From contig DDKG01000073.1 in assembly GCA_002339265.1 (NCBI GenBank), positions 1 through 7,920 on the forward strand: a stretch of DNA of 7,920 nucleotides, written 5' to 3'. The DNA is from Massilia sp. UBA2604 (GTDB taxonomy: Bacteria; Pseudomonadota; Gammaproteobacteria; Burkholderiales; Burkholderiaceae_D). Positions 5,070-7,920 of the stretch are shown here, in pieces. A program made the translations under genes and the position numbers. Positions within the stretch are counted from its first letter, which is position 1. Each line of letters begins with the position of its first letter. The notes under the pieces were generated by a model that was given only the letters and a program-made list of their open reading frames with translations, made no database searches and had not been told where the DNA came from.

Positions 5070-5986
5070 ACACCGTTCAAGACGCGCTCCAGAAGGCGAC
5101 TCCGGACTCAGCCTCGGGCGCGGTCCTGTCCGCACGCGGCCTGACCAAGCGCTACGGCAAGCAGGTGGCCGTCGACGGCATCGACTTCACGATCCCGGCC
5201 GGCCGCATCGTCGGCCTGATCGGCCCCAACGGTTCGGGCAAGACCACGACCCTGAAAGCCGCCCTCGGCCTGATTCCGTTCGAGGGCGAGCTGTCGGTGC
5301 TGGGCCTCGATCCGCGCACCCAGCGCGACGCCTTGATGAAGGACGTGTGCTTCATCGCCGACGTCGCCATCCTGCCGCGCTGGCTGAAAGTGAAAGATGC
5401 GGTCGACTTCGTGGAAGGCGTGCATCCGCGCTTCGACCGCAGCAAGGCCGAGCGCTACATCGCCAACACCAAGCTCAAACCAGGCATGAAGGTCAAGGAA
5501 ATGTCGAAGGGCATGGTCGTGCAGCTGCACCTGGCGCTGGTGATGGCGATCGACGCCCGCCTGCTGGTGCTGGACGAGCCCACGCTCGGACTCGACATCC
5601 TGTATCGCAAGCAGTTCTACCAGAACCTGCTGGAAGACTATTTTGACGAAGGCAAGACCATCGTCATCACCACCCACCAGGTGGAAGAAGTCGAGCACAT
5701 CCTCACCGACCTGCTGTTCATCCGCGAAGGAAAAATCGCGCTGGCGGCATCGATGGAGGAGATCGGCCAGCGCTATGTCGAGGTGATGGTGCCGAACGAA
5801 AAAGCCGCTGCCGCGCGCGCCCTGCAGCCGCTCGACCAGCGCGCCGTATTCGGCAAGTCGGTGATGCTGTTCGATACGCAGCGCGCGGGCGGCCTGTCGC
5901 GCAGCCAGCTCGAAGCCCTCGGCGAAGTGCGCCACCCCAGCGTAGCCGACCTGTTCGTCGCCACCATGAAAGGAAGCTACGCATGA
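5066..5986 (+). CDS. ABC transporter ATP-binding protein (YtrB-like)
   Basis: A 306-residue nucleotide-binding subunit that should energise the permease encoded next. Seen: Walker A GPNGSGKTT at 53-61, Walker B LLVLDE at 166-171 followed by PTLGLD, and the switch histidine H204 in TTHQVEE. The signature is degenerate: MSKGM at 146-150 replaces LSGGQ, as in YtrB-like exporters. The Q-loop region reads FIADVAIL at 97-103, with no Gln. Residues 1-18 are a variable N-terminus, and after ~235 comes a C-terminal accessory region ending in PSVADLFVATMKGSYA, as common in ABC-2 exporter ATPases. Start: ATG 5066, overlapping the regulator stop, with GGAGG at 5055-5059. The same frame is open upstream to 4964, but that part lies within the regulator gene and carries no family sequence. 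The substrate cannot be assigned. Confidence 0.93.
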   Translation: MNTVQDALQKATPDSASGAVLSARGLTKRYGKQVAVDGIDFTIPAGRIVGLIGPNGSGKTTTLKAALGLIPFEGELSVLGLDPRTQRDALMKDVCFIADVAILPRWLKVKDAVDFVEGVHPRFDRSKAERYIANTKLKPGMKVKEMSKGMVVQLHLALVMAIDARLLVLDEPTLGLDILYRKQFYQNLLEDYFDEGKTIVITTHQVEEVEHILTDLLFIREGKIALAASMEEIGQRYVEVMVPNEKAAAARALQPLDQRAVFGKSVMLFDTQRAGGLSRSQLEALGEVRHPSVADLFVATMKGSYA

Positions 5987-6951
5987 AGACCATGAAATGG
6001 CTGATCCAGCGCGAGCTGTGGGAACACAAGGGCGCATTCATCTGGGCGCCGCTGGCGGTTGCGGCGGCCCTGATCCTGCTCATCGGCGGCGGCTTCGTCT
6101 ACGGCCTGGCCAGCTCGGGCGTGATCCACCTGAAAGCCGGCGAAGGCGCGGTGATGACCATCTCGGGCCTGCCGCCCGATGTGTATGCCAAGGTGGCCGC
6201 GGTCGCGGCATCGCGCTACCTGGCGATCACGGCGCCGCTGTTCCTGGTGCTGCCGGTGGTGGTGTTCTTCTACTGCCTGTCTGCGCTGCACGACGACCGG
6301 CGCGACCGCAGCATCCTGTTCTGGAAGTCGCTGCCGCTGTCGGACCGCGACACCGTGCTGTCGAAGGCGGTGACCGCATTGGTGGTTGCGCCGCTGCTGA
6401 CGGTGGCGATCGGCATCTCGGCCGCCCTGGCGCTGCTGCTGGTGGGGCTGATCGGCAGCGCCATTCGCGGCGTCAACCTGATCGCACCGGTACTGGCCGA
6501 CATCAACTTCTACCTGTCGCCGATTTACCTGTTGAGCTTCCTGCCGCTCTACATCCTGTGGGCGCTGCCGACCGTCGGCTGGCTCTTGCTGGTGTCGAGC
6601 TGGGCCCGTTCGAAGGTATTCCTGTGGGCGGTCGGCGTGCCGCTGGTGACCCTGGCGCTGCTGGCCTGGTTCGACTTCCTGATCGCCCGCTTCGCCGGCC
6701 TGTCCATGAACGTCAAGTGGTTCGGCGAGGAAGTCGTGGCGCGTGTCCTGCTGGGCGTCATGCCGGGCGTGTGGTTCGGAGAATCGAACGGCGCGGCTCT
6801 GATGCGGCAGCACGAGGGCTTCGACGGCCCCATGCTGCTGGGCGTCTCGTACGCCACGCTGGCCACGCCGGGCGTCTGGGTCGCCGCCGCTGCCGGTTGC
6901 GCCATGATCTACGGCGCGATCCAGCTGCGCCGCTGGCGCGACGAGGGTTGA
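5983..6951 (+). CDS. ABC-2 type transporter permease
   Basis: A 322-residue inner-membrane subunit, probably pairing as a homodimer with the preceding ATPase. Seen: about six hydrophobic segments, at 18-44, 79-102, 127-158, 178-206, 212-236 and 285-312. The long loop between the first two (about 45-78) is probably outside. After the second helix comes a charged cytoplasmic stretch, LHDDRRDRSILFWKSLPLSD at 102-121, a motif I know from ABC-2 permeases and probably the ATPase-coupling helix. The C-terminus RRWRDEG is cytoplasmic by the positive-inside rule. Start: ATG 5983, overlapping the ATPase stop (ATGA), with AAAGGAAG at 5969-5976. ATG 5992 is a less favoured alternative. With no periplasmic binding protein of the importer type nearby, export or a signalling/flippase role is more likely than uptake. 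The substrate is unknown. Confidence 0.9.
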   Translation: MKTMKWLIQRELWEHKGAFIWAPLAVAAALILLIGGGFVYGLASSGVIHLKAGEGAVMTISGLPPDVYAKVAAVAASRYLAITAPLFLVLPVVVFFYCLSALHDDRRDRSILFWKSLPLSDRDTVLSKAVTALVVAPLLTVAIGISAALALLLVGLIGSAIRGVNLIAPVLADINFYLSPIYLLSFLPLYILWALPTVGWLLLVSSWARSKVFLWAVGVPLVTLALLAWFDFLIARFAGLSMNVKWFGEEVVARVLLGVMPGVWFGESNGAALMRQHEGFDGPMLLGVSYATLATPGVWVAAAAGCAMIYGAIQLRRWRDEG

Positions 6952-6956
6952 ACGCG

Positions 6957-7745
6957 ATGCGCACCCTTCCCGCCATCGCGCTTGCTGTCCTGTTCGCCAA
7001 CGGCATCCCTGCCGCCGCCCAGGACAGCAAGCCTGATAGTCCAGAGGAAATCAAGGTCAATGCGATGCGCGATCCCGAGGTGCGCAAGTATGCTGCAATC
7101 GTGGCCGGCCTGGACGCCTTCGACAAGCACCATGGCATGGCGCCGCAGGTCCCGGAGCTGCGGTTCCGGGTCGAGGGCCGCGACCGCGCCGACAAGCCGG
7201 TGCTGCCGGCGGCGCGCCTCGGCGGCGACGACGGCTTCAGCCTGGCGCTTGCGGTCGATGCGGACGGCATGTTCACCGTGCCGCGCAGCCGGGCCGCGCT
7301 CGATGCGAACAGCGAACTGGTGCTGAACCAGAAGCGGGCCCGTTTCCGGGTGACCCCGGTGGTGCGCTCGCCAGGCATGCCGGACCATGTGCGGCGCCTG
7401 GGCGACCTGCGCCTCGAGTGCCGGGTGCAGGTCGCGATCATCAAGGAAGAAATTCCACTGTGGGTCGTGCTTGCCGCGAACACGATACTGCGGACGCGCG
7501 ACTGGTGCGGCTTCACCTTCGAAGGCAAATCCGGCTTCACCTTCAAGCACACCCACAAGCTGCGCAGCGCGGTGCTGGTCGACGGCAATCGCAGCGCCCT
7601 GCTCGAGACCGAGGGCAAGGGGTTCCGGGTGCCGATCGGCGACACCCGCTGGAGCGACGATACCCTGGTCGAGCTCGAACTCGAACCGGAGCTGGAGCCC
7701 GCGCTTACTGGAACTGCTGGCGAAACGCCTCGAACTGCGCCTTGA
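6957..7745 (+). CDS. Predicted exported protein of unknown function, last gene of the ABC operon
   Basis: I do not recognise a named family. Seen: 262 residues. Residues 1-21 look like a Sec signal peptide (MRTLP, hydrophobic core to IPAAA, cleavage before Q22). A charged segment (24-65) follows, then a region rich in alternating hydrophobic residues and probably beta-stranded (66-245). Only two cysteines occur in the mature part, C155 (LRLECRVQ) and C184 (RDWCGFTF), which could form a disulfide. The tail is acidic (VELELEPELEPAL, 238-250) and then Thr/Pro-rich. There is no lipobox and no membrane helix after the signal. Start: ATG 6957, 5 bases after the permease stop, with GAGGG at 6943-6947; the upstream part of the same frame is a permease shadow. 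Co-transcription suggests a periplasmic partner or accessory of the transporter, which is inference. The last 41 bases overlap the opposite-strand yceH gene. Confidence 0.8.
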   Translation: MRTLPAIALAVLFANGIPAAAQDSKPDSPEEIKVNAMRDPEVRKYAAIVAGLDAFDKHHGMAPQVPELRFRVEGRDRADKPVLPAARLGGDDGFSLALAVDADGMFTVPRSRAALDANSELVLNQKRARFRVTPVVRSPGMPDHVRRLGDLRLECRVQVAIIKEEIPLWVVLAANTILRTRDWCGFTFEGKSGFTFKHTHKLRSAVLVDGNRSALLETEGKGFRVPIGDTRWSDDTLVELELEPELEPALTGTAGETPRTAP

Positions 7746-7920
7746 GTTCTTCCATCTCGCCGCGCAGCGCGGCGACTTCTTCCTCGAGCTGGGCGATGCG
7801 GCCGCCCTGGGTCTGCCCGCTGGACGCCGACGAGGTCTGCTCGCTGCCGGCGACGATGGTGATCTCGCCGCCCAGCAGCTGGCCGTAGCGCGATTCCTTG
7901 GTGCCCGGCGCGCGTTCCAG
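7705..7920 (-). CDS. yceH: YceH/UPF0502 (DUF480) family protein, C-terminal fragment
   Basis: An open minus-strand frame enters from the right edge and ends at TAA (complement of 7705-7707), giving 71 residues. It begins LERAPGTKESRYGQLLGGEI, matching the LAREPGKRENRYMHLFSGE segment of E. coli YceH. A Gly/Ser/Gln-rich linker follows (about 25-40) and then a C-terminal coiled coil (about 41-71, RIAQLEEEVAALRGEMEELK and onwards), as in that family. Its start lies outside the window, which is why it is easily missed by ORF callers. Known: YceH proteins carry tandem winged-helix domains and have no firmly settled role. It converges on the ABC operon and overlaps its last gene by 41 bases. No terminator hairpin is visible between them. 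Confidence 0.85.
   Translation of the reverse strand: MERAPGTKESRYGQLLGGEITIVAGSEQTSSASSGQTQGGRIAQLEEEVAALRGEMEELKAQFEAFRQQFQ

Noticed and set aside
5108..6813. Long minus-strand frames opposite the ABC ATPase and permease
   Set aside because: Composition is dominated by His, Gln, Arg and Asp/Val runs typical of mirror frames of GC-rich genes. The opposite strand has unmistakable ABC motifs.
5997..6956. Upstream part of the frame that contains the exported protein gene
   Set aside because: Although open from 5997, this part is an Ala/Gly/Arg-rich shadow of the permease. ATG 6957 has a ribosome site and a signal peptide.
7418..7888. Plus-strand 156-codon frame across the right edge
   Set aside because: It overlaps the better-supported exported protein and the recognisable yceH fragment. 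It has no recognisable domain.

Overview
The window is GC-rich chromosomal DNA from a betaproteobacterium. Protein character and gene order fit family Oxalobacteraceae (Massilia, Janthinobacterium or a relative). This is an inference from recognised gene neighbourhoods and protein style, not from a database search. Nearly all of it is coding. No tRNA, rRNA, CRISPR array, insertion sequence, phage gene or attachment site was seen, and no stretch of more than 300 bases lacks a gene.

Left part (1-2308, minus strand): a housekeeping run transcribed leftwards, cysS (cysteinyl-tRNA synthetase), then an AlkA-type DNA-3-methyladenine glycosylase whose start overlaps the cysS stop (TAATG), then the first 30 codons of accA (acetyl-CoA carboxylase alpha subunit), which runs off the left edge. 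accA has its own candidate promoter and a GC hairpin just before its ribosome site.

Middle (2309-4543): a 218-base divergent promoter region with back-to-back extended -10 boxes. To its right, on the plus strand, are two tandem cyclophilin-type peptidyl-prolyl isomerases, one exported (ppiA) and one cytoplasmic (ppiB), and then lpxH of lipid A synthesis. A tiny 11-codon ORF touches both the ppiB stop and the lpxH start.

Right part (4544-7745, plus strand): a compact four-gene operon. It encodes a short YtrA-type GntR repressor, an ABC ATPase, a six-helix ABC-2 type permease and an exported protein of unknown function. Genes 1-2 and 2-3 overlap by ATGA, and gene 4 starts 5 bases after gene 3. 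The promoter contains a 26-bp near-perfect palindrome covering the -10 box, the expected layout for autorepression. Short leader ORFs lie between operator and repressor, one ending in TGATG at the repressor start. This operon is the accessory, inducible-looking part of the window and the best candidate for undescribed biology: a ligand-relieved transporter paired with a periplasmic partner.

Right edge (7705-7920, minus strand): the C-terminal 71 codons of a YceH/UPF0502 protein, converging on the operon and overlapping its last gene by 41 bases in antisense.
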